Part shown: piece by piece, positions 45,760 to 55,343 of the stretch
Layout: every line of letters starts with the position of its first letter
Numbering within the stretch: the stretch's first letter is position 1
Origin: Microvirga makkahensis
GTDB lineage: Bacteria; Pseudomonadota; Alphaproteobacteria; Rhizobiales; Beijerinckiaceae
Direction of reading: 5' to 3'
DNA length: 64,000 nucleotides
Assembly (NCBI RefSeq): GCF_009830105.1
Contig: NZ_WURB01000004.1
Coordinates: forward strand, 186,001-250,000
Notes under the pieces: generated by a model
What the model saw: only the letters and a program-made list of their open reading frames with translations
Database searches by the model: none
Told to the model about the DNA's origin: nothing
Position numbers and translations under genes: made by a program

Positions 45760-46844
45760 GCGGCCTGATCCTGGGCGGCGAGCTGGGCGGCCTGATGCTC
45801 AGTGACGAGCGCGTCGATCAACTCGTCGAGCGCATTGCCAGCCATCACCTCCTCTAGCTTGTACAGCGTGAGATTGATCCGGTGATCCGTCACGCGGCCT
45901 TGCGGGAAGTTGTAGGTGCGGATGCGCTCCGAGCGGTCGCCGGAGCCGACCTGCGACTTGCGGTCGGCGGCGCGCGCCGCATCCTTCGCCGTGCGTTCGG
46001 CGTCGTAGAGGCGCGAGCGCAGCAGCGCCATGGCGCGGGCGCGGTTCTTGTGCTGCGAGCGCTCATCCTGCACGAACACGATGGTGCCCGTGGGAAGATG
46101 CGTGATGCGGATCGCGGATTCGGTCTTGTTTACGTGCTGGCCGCCCGCTCCTTGAGCGCGCATGGTCTCGATCTTCAGATCCGCCTCGTTGATGATGATA
46201 TCCACGCCCTCCGCCTCGGGCAGCACAGCGACGGTAGCGGCGGAGGTGTGAATGCGGCCCTGCGTTTCCGTGTCGGGCACGCGCTGCACGCGATGCACGC
46301 CGCTCTCGAACTTGAGGCGGGCGAACACGCCGCGTCCTTTGACTTCGGCGACCACTTCCTTGTAGCCGCCCGCCGTGCCCTCGCTCGCGGAGACGATCTC
46401 GACCTTCCAGCCTTTCAAATCCGCGTAGCGCGTGTACATGCGCAAGAGGTCGCCCGCGAACAGCGCGGCCTCGTCGCCGCCCGTGCCGGCTCGGATTTCG
46501 AGGATCGCGCTCTTCTCGTCCGCCTCGTCCTTGGGCAGAAGCATGACGCGCAGGTCCTGCGCCGCCCTTTCCAGGTCCTCGCGCGCCTGCGGCAGCTCCT
46601 CCTCCGCGAGCTTGCGCATTTCGGAATCGGTCGCGGGGTCGTCGATCAGCGCCTGAAGGCCGTTCAGGTTGTCTTCCATGGCGCGATAGGCGCGGATCGC
46701 GCCGACGACTCCGTCGAGTTCCGCAAGCTCGCGCGACAGCGCGACGAAGGTTTCCGGGTCGGGGCCGGCATTGAGGGTCGCCGTGATGATGTCATGGCGC
46801 GCGAGAATCGCATTCAGGCGGTCGGAGGGAGGTGCGATCGACAT
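45756..46844 (-). CDS. prfA: Peptide chain release factor 1
   Basis: RF1 reads UAA and UAG and releases the nascent chain. The 362-residue protein has the GGQ motif with Gln236 in [14 protein letters not shown] and the [19 protein letters not shown] region, with normal family length. The ATG at 46844 shares one base with the ptsP stop (TGATG), and the 3' end overlaps fosX by four bases. A longer upstream frame lies within ptsP and was not used. Confidence 0.97.
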   Translation of the reverse strand: MSIAPPSDRLNAILARHDIITATLNAGPDPETFVALSRELAELDGVVGAIRAYRAMEDNLNGLQALIDDPATDSEMRKLAEEELPQAREDLERAAQDLRVMLLPKDEADEKSAILEIRAGTGGDEAALFAGDLLRMYTRYADLKGWKVEIVSASEGTAGGYKEVVAEVKGRGVFARLKFESGVHRVQRVPDTETQGRIHTSAATVAVLPEAEGVDIIINEADLKIETMRAQGAGGQHVNKTESAIRITHLPTGTIVFVQDERSQHKNRARAMALLRSRLYDAERTAKDAARAADRKSQVGSGDRSERIRTYNFPQGRVTDHRINLTLYKLEEVMAGNALDELIDALVTEHQAAQLAAQDQAA

Positions 46845-49111
46845 CAGATCGGGATACCACGGGTTTCCGCGAATTGGACAAGCTTCGGGCGCAGCGTATC
46901 GCCGCTCCCGGCATTCTCCAATTCCTCTTGGATGAAGGCTTCGAGCTCGCCCACGTCGAGGGCGAGGAGCATGGCTTTGACCGGCCCGATCGAGGCCGGG
47001 GACATGGACAGCGAGCGGAACCCTAAGCCCAGCAGAGCCATGGCTTCGAGGGGACGTCCGCCGATCTCCCCGCACAGGGTCGCCTGGCACCCCGAGACCC
47101 GCGCCTGCTCCGCGACGAGGCGCAGGGCCCGGAGCATGGGCGTGCTCAGCGGGTCGAAGCGGTCCGCCACGCGCCGGTTCTCGCGGTCGATGGCGAAGAG
47201 AAACTGCATCAGGTCGTTCGAGCCGATGGAGATGAAATCGGCGCGATCGCAGATTTCCTTGAGCTGGAAGAGGAGCGAGGGCACTTCCAGCATCACGCCG
47301 AGCCTCAGATCGGAGGGCAGGGCGTGGCCATGATGCGAGAGATAGCTCTTCTCGCGCTCCACGATGGCTCGCGCGCGCTCGAACTCGTCGCAGGTCGCCA
47401 CCATCGGGAACATGATTTTCAGGGGCCGCCCGGCGGCGGCCTTCAGGAGGGCGCGCACCTGCGCGCGCAAAAGCCCCGGCCGGTCGAGCCCGATGCGGAT
47501 CGCGCGCCAGCCCAGAGCCGGGTTCTCCTCCTCGAGGGCCTGCATGTAGGGCAGGATCTTGTCGCCGCCGATGTCCAGGGTGCGGAAGGTGACGGGCCGT
47601 TCGCCGGCTTCCGCGAACACGGCGCTGTAGAGCGCCTGCTGATCGGAGGCCGAGGGCATCCTCTCCGCGATCATGAACTGCAATTCGGTGCGGAACAGGC
47701 CGACGCCCGCCGCGCCCGTCTCGGCGAGATGCGGCAGGTCGACCAGGAGGCCCGCGTTGAGCTGCAGGACGATGTCGACCCCGTCCTTGGTGACGGAGGG
47801 CACGTTGCGCAGCTTTTGATACTGCTCCTGGCGCTTTGCGCGAAGCCGCGCCTTCTCGGCATAGGCGGCTTCCACATCGGCGCTCGGTCGGATCTGCACC
47901 TCTCCCGCCGCGCCGTCGACGATGATGGCATCGCCCGGCTCGGTGAGCGAGGTCGCGTTGGACACCTCGCCCACGGCGGGAATGCCGAGCGCCCGCGCCA
48001 CGATGGCGATGTGGCTCGTGGGGCCGCCTTCCTCCAGCACGAGACCGCGCAGGCGCGAGCGGTCGTAATCCAAGAGGGCGGCCGGTCCCATGGAGCGGGC
48101 CACGATGATGGCGTTGTCGGGAAGCGATTCACGTTCGGCCACCATGTCCCGCCCGACGAGCCGGAAGAGCAGCCGGTTGGCGAGATCGTCCAGATCGTGC
48201 AGGCGCTCGCGAAGATAAGGATCGGTCTGGCGCAGCATGCGGGCGCGATTGTCGGATTGCACCCTCTCGACCGCCGCCTCGGCGGTGAGGCCCGAGGCCA
48301 CCGCCTCGCGCATGCGGCGCAGCCAGCCTTGGTCGTGAGCGAACATGCGGAAGGTCTCCAGGACCTCGCGGTGCTCGCCGTGATGGGCCACGTCGCCTCG
48401 TTCGATCAGCTCGTCGATGGAGGCGCGCACCTCGCCGATCGCCTTCTCAAGGCGTTGCAGCTCCGCCTCGACATTCTCTGCGATCAGGTTCCTGACGACG
48501 ACGCGGGGCTCATGGAGCACCACGTAGCCGAGGCCCACGCCGTCAGCCAGCGCCGTCCCTTTCTGGTAGACGGGGCGGCGCAGGGCAATCCCGGTCTCGA
48601 TGGGGGCGAGGGCCTGCAGCTCGCCGGTAGCCAGCATCTCGGCCACCACCATGGCGGTGGTCTGAAGGGCCTCGACCTCTTCTTCCGTATAGACGCGGTA
48701 AGTGCGGTTCTGAACGACGAGGACGCCCAGGGTATTGCCGGCCCGGAGCAGCGGCACGCCCAGAAAGGCATGGTAGATCTCTTCGCCGGTCTCGGGCTTG
48801 TAGGAGAAGGCCGGGTGGCTCTGGGCATCGGAGAGGGCCAGTGGCTCCGCCGTCGAGGCGATGAGGCCGACGAGGCCTTCGCCCGATCGCATGACGGTCT
48901 GGTGGACGGCCTCCCTGTTCAAACCTTCCGTGGCGAACAGCTCGAGCACGCCGTCGCCTCGCAGCACATAGACGGAACACACCTCCGCCACCATGTTGGC
49001 GGCGATCTGGATGACGATCTTGTCGAGGCGGTCCTGAGCCCCCACCGGCTCCGCCATAATCTCGCGGAGGCGGCGCAGCAGAAGGCGCGGACCGCCGGGA
49101 GCACTTGGCAT
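46844..49111 (-). CDS. ptsP: Phosphoenolpyruvate-protein phosphotransferase PtsP (EI-Ntr)
   Basis: PtsP is the first enzyme of the nitrogen phosphotransferase system, passing phosphate from PEP to NPr and EIIA-Ntr, which tune K+, phosphate and nitrogen responses. The 755-residue protein has an N-terminal GAF domain (about 20-165), the EI N-domain, the phospho-histidine His367 in [20 protein letters not shown], and a PEP-binding TIM barrel (about 440-750) with GSNDLMQF and the catalytic Cys in [14 protein letters not shown]. It is followed by prfA with a one-base overlap and preceded by lysC, as in relatives. Confidence 0.95.
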   Translation of the reverse strand: MPSAPGGPRLLLRRLREIMAEPVGAQDRLDKIVIQIAANMVAEVCSVYVLRGDGVLELFATEGLNREAVHQTVMRSGEGLVGLIASTAEPLALSDAQSHPAFSYKPETGEEIYHAFLGVPLLRAGNTLGVLVVQNRTYRVYTEEEVEALQTTAMVVAEMLATGELQALAPIETGIALRRPVYQKGTALADGVGLGYVVLHEPRVVVRNLIAENVEAELQRLEKAIGEVRASIDELIERGDVAHHGEHREVLETFRMFAHDQGWLRRMREAVASGLTAEAAVERVQSDNRARMLRQTDPYLRERLHDLDDLANRLLFRLVGRDMVAERESLPDNAIIVARSMGPAALLDYDRSRLRGLVLEEGGPTSHIAIVARALGIPAVGEVSNATSLTEPGDAIIVDGAAGEVQIRPSADVEAAYAEKARLRAKRQEQYQKLRNVPSVTKDGVDIVLQLNAGLLVDLPHLAETGAAGVGLFRTELQFMIAERMPSASDQQALYSAVFAEAGERPVTFRTLDIGGDKILPYMQALEEENPALGWRAIRIGLDRPGLLRAQVRALLKAAAGRPLKIMFPMVATCDEFERARAIVEREKSYLSHHGHALPSDLRLGVMLEVPSLLFQLKEICDRADFISIGSNDLMQFLFAIDRENRRVADRFDPLSTPMLRALRLVAEQARVSGCQATLCGEIGGRPLEAMALLGLGFRSLSMSPASIGPVKAMLLALDVGELEAFIQEELENAGSGDTLRPKLVQFAETRGIPI

Positions 49112-49214
49112 GAGCTTTCAGGTTCCCGTCTTTCGGAGCCGGTGAAGCGAACCGGCGGTTGTTGACTCAGTGTTGCAGCCCGACCGACCGGCCGTCAATC
49201 GGGACGCGCGCCGG

Positions 49215-50453
49215 TCAGGCTTTGTCCAGGCCGTATAGCGAGTGGAGCGTGCGCACCGCAAGCTCCGTGTAGGCCGAGTCGATCAGCACCGAGAACTTGA
49301 TCTCCGACGTGGTGATGGCCCGGATGTTGATGCCCTTGTCCGCCAAGGCCTTGAAGGCCTTGGCCGCCACGCCGGTGTGGCTGCGCATGCCGACCCCGAT
49401 GGCCGAGACCTTGACCACGTCCGTAGCGCCCTGGAGGTCTCGGAACTCGATCTCGCTCTTGTGAGCGTTGAGCACCGCGCAGGCTCGCTCGTATTCCGCG
49501 GAAGGCACCGTGAAGGTGATGTCCGTAGTGGTGGTGTCGTCCGAGACCACCTGAATGATCATGTCCACATTGATGTTGGCATCGGCCAGGGGCACGAAGA
49601 TCGAGGCGGCGATGCCCGGCTTGTCGGCCACATTCCGCAACGTAATTTGGGCTTCGTCGCGCGAATAGGCGATGCCCGTGACAACCTGCTGTTCCATGAT
49701 GTCTTCCTCGTCGCAGATGAGGGTGCCGAGCTTGGGGTCGGCGGGATCGTCGAAACTGGAGCGCACATAGGTGGGTACCCGGTGCATCATGGCGAGCTCG
49801 ACCGAGCGCACCTGGAGCACCTTGGCCCCGAGGGAGGCCATCTCCAGCATTTCCTCGTAAGAAACCTTGTCCAGGCGCCGTGCCTTGGGCACGACGCGCG
49901 GGTCGGTGGTGTAGACGCCGTCCACGTCCGTATAGATGTCGCAGCGCTCGGCCCCGATGGCGGCGGCCAGCGCGACGGCGCTGGTGTCCGATCCGCCGCG
50001 GCCCAGGGTCGTGATGCGCCGGGTCTCCTGGTGGACTCCCTGGAAGCCGGAAACCACGGCGACTTCCTTGTTCGCCTCGAAGCCCCTGATGATGCCGGAA
50101 CCGTCGATGTCGGCGATTCTCGCCGCTCCGTGGGCGTCCGAGGTCAGGATCGGGATCTGCCAGCCCTGCCAGGAGCGGGCGCTGACCCCCATCTCCTGCA
50201 AGGCGATGGCGAGCAGGCCCGAAGTCACCTGCTCGCCGGAGGCCACGACCACGTCGTATTCCTTCGCGTCGTAGAGGGAATTGGCCTCTTTCACCCAGCC
50301 GACCAGCTCGTTGGTCTTGCCTGCCATGGCCGAGACCACCACGGCGACATCGTAGCCGGCCTCGACCTCGCGTTTGACATGCCGCGCCACGTTGCGGATG
50401 CGCTCTACGTTGGCGACGGATGTACCGCCGAACTTCATGACAAGACGGGGCAT
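49215..50453 (-). CDS. lysC: Aspartate kinase
   Basis: LysC makes aspartyl phosphate for lysine, threonine and methionine. The 412-residue protein begins with the kinase motif VMKFGGTSVANVERI, has GRGGSDTSAVALAAAIGA and IYTDVDGVYTTDPR, and ends in two ACT domains (about 265-410) that usually bind lysine or threonine for feedback control. Length is typical of the heterotetrameric or homodimeric class with one alpha form. An internal start for a separate beta subunit is possible but not shown. Confidence 0.96.
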   Translation of the reverse strand: MPRLVMKFGGTSVANVERIRNVARHVKREVEAGYDVAVVVSAMAGKTNELVGWVKEANSLYDAKEYDVVVASGEQVTSGLLAIALQEMGVSARSWQGWQIPILTSDAHGAARIADIDGSGIIRGFEANKEVAVVSGFQGVHQETRRITTLGRGGSDTSAVALAAAIGAERCDIYTDVDGVYTTDPRVVPKARRLDKVSYEEMLEMASLGAKVLQVRSVELAMMHRVPTYVRSSFDDPADPKLGTLICDEEDIMEQQVVTGIAYSRDEAQITLRNVADKPGIAASIFVPLADANINVDMIIQVVSDDTTTTDITFTVPSAEYERACAVLNAHKSEIEFRDLQGATDVVKVSAIGVGMRSHTGVAAKAFKALADKGINIRAITTSEIKFSVLIDSAYTELAVRTLHSLYGLDKA

Positions 50454-50583
50454 GCGAAGAAGGCCGTTGGTTGAAGGGGAAAATTTTGCCCTTCGCGAGT
50501 TCGGAAAGGCGCGTATACATGACGGTAGGGCCGCACGCTGTCAACGCGCGGAAATCATTTCTTCGTTCAGGGGATTTAAACCT

Positions 50584-51327
50584 ATGCCTGACGGCGCTTC
50601 CACGACCATCGACCCGGCCGAGGTCGCCCGATTCGAACGGATCGCCGAGACTTGGTGGGACCCGGACGGCCCCATGAGGGTGCTGCACAAGTTCAACCCG
50701 GTGCGGCTGGCCTATATCCGCGACGAGGCCTGCCGCCGGTTCGGGCGGGATCCGCGCTCCGCCCGTTCCCTCGAGGGACTGACGATTCTCGATGTGGGCT
50801 GCGGCGGGGGCGTGCTGTCGGAGCCTTTGGGGCGCCTGGGAGCAAAGGTGACGGGCCTCGATCCAGCTCCCACCAACGTCTCGGTGGCCCGTCTCCATGC
50901 GGAGCGGGCGGGGGTACCCGTCGATTTCCGCAACGAGACTGTCGAGGCGGTCGTAGCGCGTGGCGAGAGCTTCGATATGGTTCTCGCCATGGAGGTGGTG
51001 GAGCACGTGGCGGACGTGCAGGCCTTCGTGACGGCCTGCACCCGGGCCGTGAGGCCGGGAGGCTGCCTCGTTATGGCGACGATCAATCGGACGCTCCGCT
51101 CCTTCGCCTCCGCCATCGTGGGGGCCGAGTACATCCTCGGCTGGCTGCCGAAGGGCACCCATGAATGGGACAGGTTCGTCACCCCCGACGAATTGACCGA
51201 CGCTCTCAGGAACGCGGGCTTCGGCGTGAACGACCTGACCGGCGTCGGCTACAATCCACTGAGGGACAGCTGGTCTCTCTCGCGGGATCTCGCCGTCAAC
51301 TACATGCTGCTGGCCTCGCGCACCTGA
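50584..51327 (+). CDS. ubiG: Bifunctional ubiquinone O-methyltransferase UbiG
   Basis: UbiG carries out both O-methylations in ubiquinone synthesis. The 247-residue protein has [33 protein letters not shown] (the UbiG-typical start), SAM motif [21 protein letters not shown] and MEVVEHV, and [15 protein letters not shown] further on. AGGGGA lies 9 bases before the ATG at 50584. It is divergent from lysC and its 3' end overlaps nhaA by 28 bases. Confidence 0.96.
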   Translation: MPDGASTTIDPAEVARFERIAETWWDPDGPMRVLHKFNPVRLAYIRDEACRRFGRDPRSARSLEGLTILDVGCGGGVLSEPLGRLGAKVTGLDPAPTNVSVARLHAERAGVPVDFRNETVEAVVARGESFDMVLAMEVVEHVADVQAFVTACTRAVRPGGCLVMATINRTLRSFASAIVGAEYILGWLPKGTHEWDRFVTPDELTDALRNAGFGVNDLTGVGYNPLRDSWSLSRDLAVNYMLLASRT

Positions 51328-52514
51328 ATCTTTTCACGCGGGGCGAAGCTGAGGAGGGCGAAGCCCGCCAGGGCCGACAGGGCTGAGCCCATGAGCACGC
51401 CGATCTTGGTGGCGTCGGTGAGTTCCGGGTTCTCCGGAAAGGCCAGCGCACCGATGAACAGGCTCATGGTGAAGCCGATGCCGCAGAGGAGCGCTACCCC
51501 GTAGCATTGCAGGCGGGTGGCGCCTGCGGGCATGTCGGCGAGCCCGAAGTGGATCGCGGCCGAGGAAAAGGCGTAGACGCCTAGCTGCTTGCCGATGAAG
51601 AGGCCCATGGCGATGCCCAACGGCAGGGGGCTGAGCAGGACATCGAGCGAGAGACCGGACAGCGCCACGCCCGCATTGGCGAGGCCGAAGATCGGGATGA
51701 TGCCGTACGCGACGGGACGATGAAGCGCGTGCTCCAGCCGGTGCAGCGGCGCATCCTCCTCGCGGGTCTTCTTCGGGTTGGGCTGGAGCGGAACGGTCAG
51801 GGCCAGGGCGACGCCTGCCAGCGTGGCGTGAATGCCCGATTTGAGCACGAAGAACCACAGCACCGCGCCGACGAGGAGATAAGGCACAAGGCTCGTGACG
51901 TTGAGGCGGTTGAAGGCCACGAGCGCGATCAGGCAGAGCGCGGCCGCGCCCAGCATCGCGAGCGAGAGGTCGCTCGTGTAGAACAGGGCGATGATAACGA
52001 TCGCGCCGAGATCGTCGAGGATCGCGAGCGCCGTCAGGAAGATCTTGAGGGATGTGGGCACGCGCGATCCGAGAACTGCCAGCACGCCGAGCGCGAAGGC
52101 GATGTCGGTGGCGGCCGGGATGGCCCAGCCGTGATGGAGCTGCGGCTCGTCCCATGTAATGGCGAGGTAGACGAGAGCCGGCACGATCATGCCGCCCAAT
52201 GCCGCGATACCCGGCAGGATCCGCCGGGGCCAGGTGGAGAGCTGCCCGTCCAGCATCTCGCGCTTGATCTCGAGCCCCACCAGCAGGAAGAACACCGCCA
52301 TCAGCGCGTCGTTGATCCAGTGGAGCACGCTGAGGCCCAGAACATAGGTCTTCAGGACTCCGAAATAGAGATCCGCCAGGGGAGAATTGGCGAGGACGAG
52401 GGCGATCACCGTCACCCCCATCAGGATTATGCCGCCGGATGCCTCGCTGTCGAAGAACTTGCGCATCAGCGTAATGCGCCGCTTCGTTGCTAGCTTGCTG
52501 TCCGGCCGATCCAT
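51300..52514 (-). CDS. nhaA: Na+/H+ antiporter NhaA
   Basis: NhaA exchanges two protons for one sodium ion, keeping pH and sodium balance. The 404-residue protein has the expected hydrophobic helices and typical segments: [24 protein letters not shown], the [23 protein letters not shown] block, [21 protein letters not shown] with the paired-Asp ion site on helix 5 ([19 protein letters not shown]), and a C-terminal [21 protein letters not shown] lies about 9 bases before the ATG at 52514. It is convergent with, and overlaps, ubiG. Confidence 0.96.
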   Translation of the reverse strand: MDRPDSKLATKRRITLMRKFFDSEASGGIILMGVTVIALVLANSPLADLYFGVLKTYVLGLSVLHWINDALMAVFFLLVGLEIKREMLDGQLSTWPRRILPGIAALGGMIVPALVYLAITWDEPQLHHGWAIPAATDIAFALGVLAVLGSRVPTSLKIFLTALAILDDLGAIVIIALFYTSDLSLAMLGAAALCLIALVAFNRLNVTSLVPYLLVGAVLWFFVLKSGIHATLAGVALALTVPLQPNPKKTREEDAPLHRLEHALHRPVAYGIIPIFGLANAGVALSGLSLDVLLSPLPLGIAMGLFIGKQLGVYAFSSAAIHFGLADMPAGATRLQCYGVALLCGIGFTMSLFIGALAFPENPELTDATKIGVLMGSALSALAGFALLSFAPREKIQVREASSM

Positions 52515-52555
52515 GCATCCATCCTCCTTGGTGGAGGCCGGTCATACGATGAAAG

Positions 52556-52578
52556 CCCCGGCACGGAAGGCCCCGGGG
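52556..52578 (-). terminator. Terminator hairpin after the phosphoesterase gene
   Basis: CCCCGG and CCGGGG (minus strand) form a 6-bp GC stem with an 11-base loop, followed by CTTTCATC. It lies about 40 bases after the phosphoesterase stop. Confidence 0.5.
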
Positions 52579-52618
52579 ACCCGCTATCCCATCACAAAAT
52601 CGGGAGCAACTCTGCCGC

Positions 52619-53137
52619 TCAGGCTTGCGCGGCTGCCCGGCGGCGCCTGGTGCTGAGGATCGTCTCGAGGCTCACGGGGCGATAATCCCATGCGTCGACG
52701 CCCACGTCGTATTGCCGGGTCTGAGGCTTCAGCTTGGCATGGGAGTGGCCGTGGAGATCGATCCAGCCGCGGCCCATGTTCTTCCAGGTGCGGAAGGCGT
52801 AGTGGCACATCACCACCGCGCGGCCGCCCACATTGAGCTCCGCATAGGCCTGTACGCTATCCCAGCCCTTGGCGGCGAGCGTCGCCGGGCCGTCGTTGTT
52901 GCCGGCGATCAGGTGCTTGCGCCCGTGCAGCCCCGAGAGCAGCTCGTCGATGCGCTCTGGGCTTGCATGCAGGGCGAAGTCGCCCAGGTGCCAGACCTCG
53001 TCCTCGGGGGAGACGGTCTCGTTCCAGTTGGCGATGAGCGCCTCGTCATGCTCGGCAACGGTCTTGAACGGCCGCTTGTCGATCCGCAGCACCCGCGGGT
53101 CGCCGAAATGAGTGTCGCTGGTGAAGAAAACCGTCAA
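52619..53137 (-). CDS. Small metallophosphoesterase
   Basis: The 172-residue protein has the calcineurin-like metal motifs in order: FTSDTHFGD (D-x-H), EVWHLGDFAL (GD), LIAGNNDGP (GNND, the GNHD variant), CHYAFRTW and LHGHSHAK (GHxH). It resembles YfcE-like phosphodiesterases or small metallophosphoesterases of unknown substrate. The likely start is the TTG at 53137, nine bases after GGAG; a TTG at 53155 adds six residues. No partner gene is evident. Confidence 0.88.
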   Translation of the reverse strand: MTVFFTSDTHFGDPRVLRIDKRPFKTVAEHDEALIANWNETVSPEDEVWHLGDFALHASPERIDELLSGLHGRKHLIAGNNDGPATLAAKGWDSVQAYAELNVGGRAVVMCHYAFRTWKNMGRGWIDLHGHSHAKLKPQTRQYDVGVDAWDYRPVSLETILSTRRRRAAAQA

Positions 53138-53164
53138 GGGGCTGCTCCGCCTCAATTCCGAGAA

Positions 53165-53503
53165 TCAGATGGGGCGTGAGTTCGAAGATTCGAGATCTGC
53201 CAAGCTGAGGACAAGATCGATGGCCTCGACTTCGGGGCCGGGCCAGGCTCGTCTGAAATGGGCTCTGTCCAGATTCCCCCTGAGGCATTCCAGTGCCCAA
53301 TCGCTGCCAGGCGCTTTTGCGGCAACCAATTCAAGGAGACGTGGAAGGAAGTAGCGGAACTCGTTGGCTCGATAGGCTCCCTCATAAGGGGCAGCATCGA
53401 TGTACTCGGGATAGGCAAAGACCAGATCGGGGCTCAGGCCCCGCAGCGGATTGCCGATCAATTCTCTCGTCATCTGCGCATGCGCTCCATCGCTGGCGGT
53501 CAC
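53165..53503 (-). CDS. Unknown protein, probably N-terminally frameshifted
   Basis: From the GTG at 53503 the product is 112 residues, but protein-like sequence continues upstream in the same frame for about 26 codons (SDKGVEASYRIFEKYHIGPDLDFAADVTAS) with no start before a stop at 53582-53584. An ATG at 53592 (MSPNL) precedes it in another frame; one missing base in the CCCTAATC region would join them. The composition is lower in GC than its neighbours, hinting at transfer. I recognise no family. It may be a decaying gene or carry a sequencing error. Confidence 0.5.
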   Translation of the reverse strand: MTASDGAHAQMTRELIGNPLRGLSPDLVFAYPEYIDAAPYEGAYRANEFRYFLPRLLELVAAKAPGSDWALECLRGNLDRAHFRRAWPGPEVEAIDLVLSLADLESSNSRPI

Positions 53504-53601
53504 GTCAGCCGCAAAGTCGAGATCAGGGCCAATGTGATATTTCTCGAAGATTCGATAGGAGGCCTCTACGCCTTTATCAGATTAGGGCTCATGCTGCACA
53601 T

Positions 53602-54045
53602 TCAGTTCCGGTCGTCCGGCACATGGGGGATCGGCAACACGTCGATTCCCTCCTCCAGCAGCGAGCGCGCTTCCTCGAGGTCGGCCTCGCCGTAGATCGA
53701 GCGCTCTTCGGCCTCGCCGTAATGCATCTTGCGGGCCTCCTCGACGAAGTCCTTGCCCACGTTCTCCGCGTTCTTCATCACGTGCTCGCGCAAGGCGCGC
53801 AAAGCCGCGCGAATCTCCCGCTCCCTGTCCGAGAGAACGGCCATGGCCTGCGCCTCGGGTTGCGCAGCGGGGACCTTGTCGGTGCGCGCGATGGAAGGCG
53901 CCATGATCTGCTTCTCCACCTTGGAGGAGTTGCAGAGCGGGCATGTCACGAAACCGCGCTCGCGCTGCGTCTCGAACGCCTCGCTCGACGGGAACCAGCT
54001 CTCGAATTCGTGGGCCTGCTCGCAGGCCAGGGCGTACTTGATCAT
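53602..54045 (-). CDS. DUF1178 family protein
   Basis: The 147-residue protein starts MIKYALACEQAHEFESWFPSSEAFETQRERGFVTCPLCNSSKVEKQIMAP, with two Cys pairs (one partial, near residue 8, and CPLC near 35) that could bind zinc. A charged helical C-terminus follows. DUF1178 is found mainly in Alpha- and Betaproteobacteria and often lies beside grxC and nitrilase genes, as here. Its role is unknown. Confidence 0.9.
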   Translation of the reverse strand: MIKYALACEQAHEFESWFPSSEAFETQRERGFVTCPLCNSSKVEKQIMAPSIARTDKVPAAQPEAQAMAVLSDREREIRAALRALREHVMKNAENVGKDFVEEARKMHYGEAEERSIYGEADLEEARSLLEEGIDVLPIPHVPDDRN

Positions 54046-54080
54046 GTCCTTAAGTGTTTCAACACACGCAACGATAACGG

Positions 54081-54950
54081 TCAGGCGGAGGCCGCCAGAC
54101 CGAGGGGCTTGGGGTCGGAGGCGGCCGCCATCTCGAAGGGGCGCGCGTTCTTCAGGGTCGGAATGCGCCCGCGCACCTCGGTGACGAGGGCCGGGTCGAT
54201 CTCCGCCAGGATCACGCCGGGCTCCGTGTCCGCTTCCGCCAGCACGCGTCCCCAGGGATCGACGATGATTGAGTGGCCGAAGGTCTCGCGGCCGTCCGCG
54301 TGGAGCCCTCCCTGAGCGGCGGAGATCATGAACGAGCCGGTCTCGATGGCGCGGGCCCGGTGGAGCACATGCCAATGGGCCTCGCCCGTCTGCTTGGTGA
54401 AGGCGGCCGGAGCCGTGAGGAACGATGCGCCCCTCTCGGCGAGCGCCTTGTAGAGGGCGGCGAAGCGCACGTCGTAGCAGATCGTCATGCCGAGAAGACC
54501 CCAGGGCGTCTCCGCCAGAACCGCCGTATCGCCGCCCGTATAGGTGGCGGATTCGCGCCAGCTCTCCCCGTTCGGCAGGTCCACGTCATAGAGATGGATC
54601 TTGTCATAGGAGGCGACGACGTCGCCGTCCCGGTCGATGAGAAAGCCCCGGTTGGCGACCTTGTCGCCCTCCTTCACGGCGATCGAGCCGATCTGGACCA
54701 GGATGCCCTTCTCCCGCGCCACCTCGCGAAGGGCCGCGAGAACCGGGTCCTGATCCTGTGGCCCGATCTTCTCGAACAGTTCCGCCCGGTCGCGGCAGAC
54801 GAGGGAGGTCATCTCGGGCGTCTGGGCGAAATGCGCGCCCTGATCGGCGGCCTGGCGCACGAGGGCCACGGCGGCGTCGCGATTCTCGAGGACATCGCGG
54901 CCGGAGCGCATCTGGATGCAGGCGGCGGTGAAGCGGGGGGAGGAGGTCAT
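54081..54950 (-). CDS. Carbon-nitrogen hydrolase (nitrilase superfamily, Nit-like)
   Basis: The 289-residue enzyme has the Glu-Lys-Cys triad in context: AQTPEM (Glu), SYDKIHLYDVDLPNGESWRES (Lys) and LGMTICYDVRF (Cys). It closely resembles the Nit1/Nit2-like branch that repairs deaminated glutathione or hydrolyses omega-amides, which fits its place beside a glutaredoxin gene. That assignment is an inference. Confidence 0.9.
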   Translation of the reverse strand: MTSSPRFTAACIQMRSGRDVLENRDAAVALVRQAADQGAHFAQTPEMTSLVCRDRAELFEKIGPQDQDPVLAALREVAREKGILVQIGSIAVKEGDKVANRGFLIDRDGDVVASYDKIHLYDVDLPNGESWRESATYTGGDTAVLAETPWGLLGMTICYDVRFAALYKALAERGASFLTAPAAFTKQTGEAHWHVLHRARAIETGSFMISAAQGGLHADGRETFGHSIIVDPWGRVLAEADTEPGVILAEIDPALVTEVRGRIPTLKNARPFEMAAASDPKPLGLAASA

Positions 54951-54965
54951 CGGGGCGGCTCTCCG

Positions 54966-55223
54966 TCAGGCCTGAAGGAGGGGTTCGAGCTGCCCCCGGT
55001 CGTCGAGCGCATAGAGGTCGTCGCAGCCGCCCACATGCCTTTCGCCGATGAAGATCTGCGGCACGGTCGTGCGCCCCTTGGCCCTCTGGATCATCTCCGC
55101 CCGTGCTTCGGGGGTCTTCTCGATATCGATCTCGGTAAAGGCTGCGCCCTTCTCGTCGAGAAGTCTCTTCGCGGCCGCGCAATAGGGGCACCAGCCTTTA
55201 GTGTAGATCGTGATGGACGGCAT
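54966..55223 (-). CDS. grxC: Glutaredoxin 3
   Basis: The 85-residue protein has the dithiol active site CPYC at residues 12-15, the cis-Pro TVPQIFIG segment and the GGCDDLYAL glutathione-binding loop. It reduces disulfides and mixed glutathione disulfides in the cytoplasm. It is in line with the nitrilase and DUF1178 genes. Confidence 0.96.
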   Translation of the reverse strand: MPSITIYTKGWCPYCAAAKRLLDEKGAAFTEIDIEKTPEARAEMIQRAKGRTTVPQIFIGERHVGGCDDLYALDDRGQLEPLLQA

Positions 55224-55239
55224 GAATGTCTCCGTGCTT

Positions 55240-55312
55240 GGCGCATCGTGCGAAAAAGTGGGCCCGGCTTCTCACTGCCGTGGCCCTTCGGGTCGCACCA
55301 GACGATGCTCCG
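55240..55312. repeat. Type-B dispersed intergenic repeat
   Basis: GGCGCATCGTGCGAAAAAGT starts the element, GGGCCCGGCTTCTC follows, and GTCGCACCAGACGATGC ends it. GCATCGT/ACGATGC are inverted ends. It is longer than the other type-B copies because of about 25 extra central bases. Confidence 0.65.
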
Positions 55313-55343
55313 GAGCCTAGATATAGGAAGAACAGGGCCCGGT

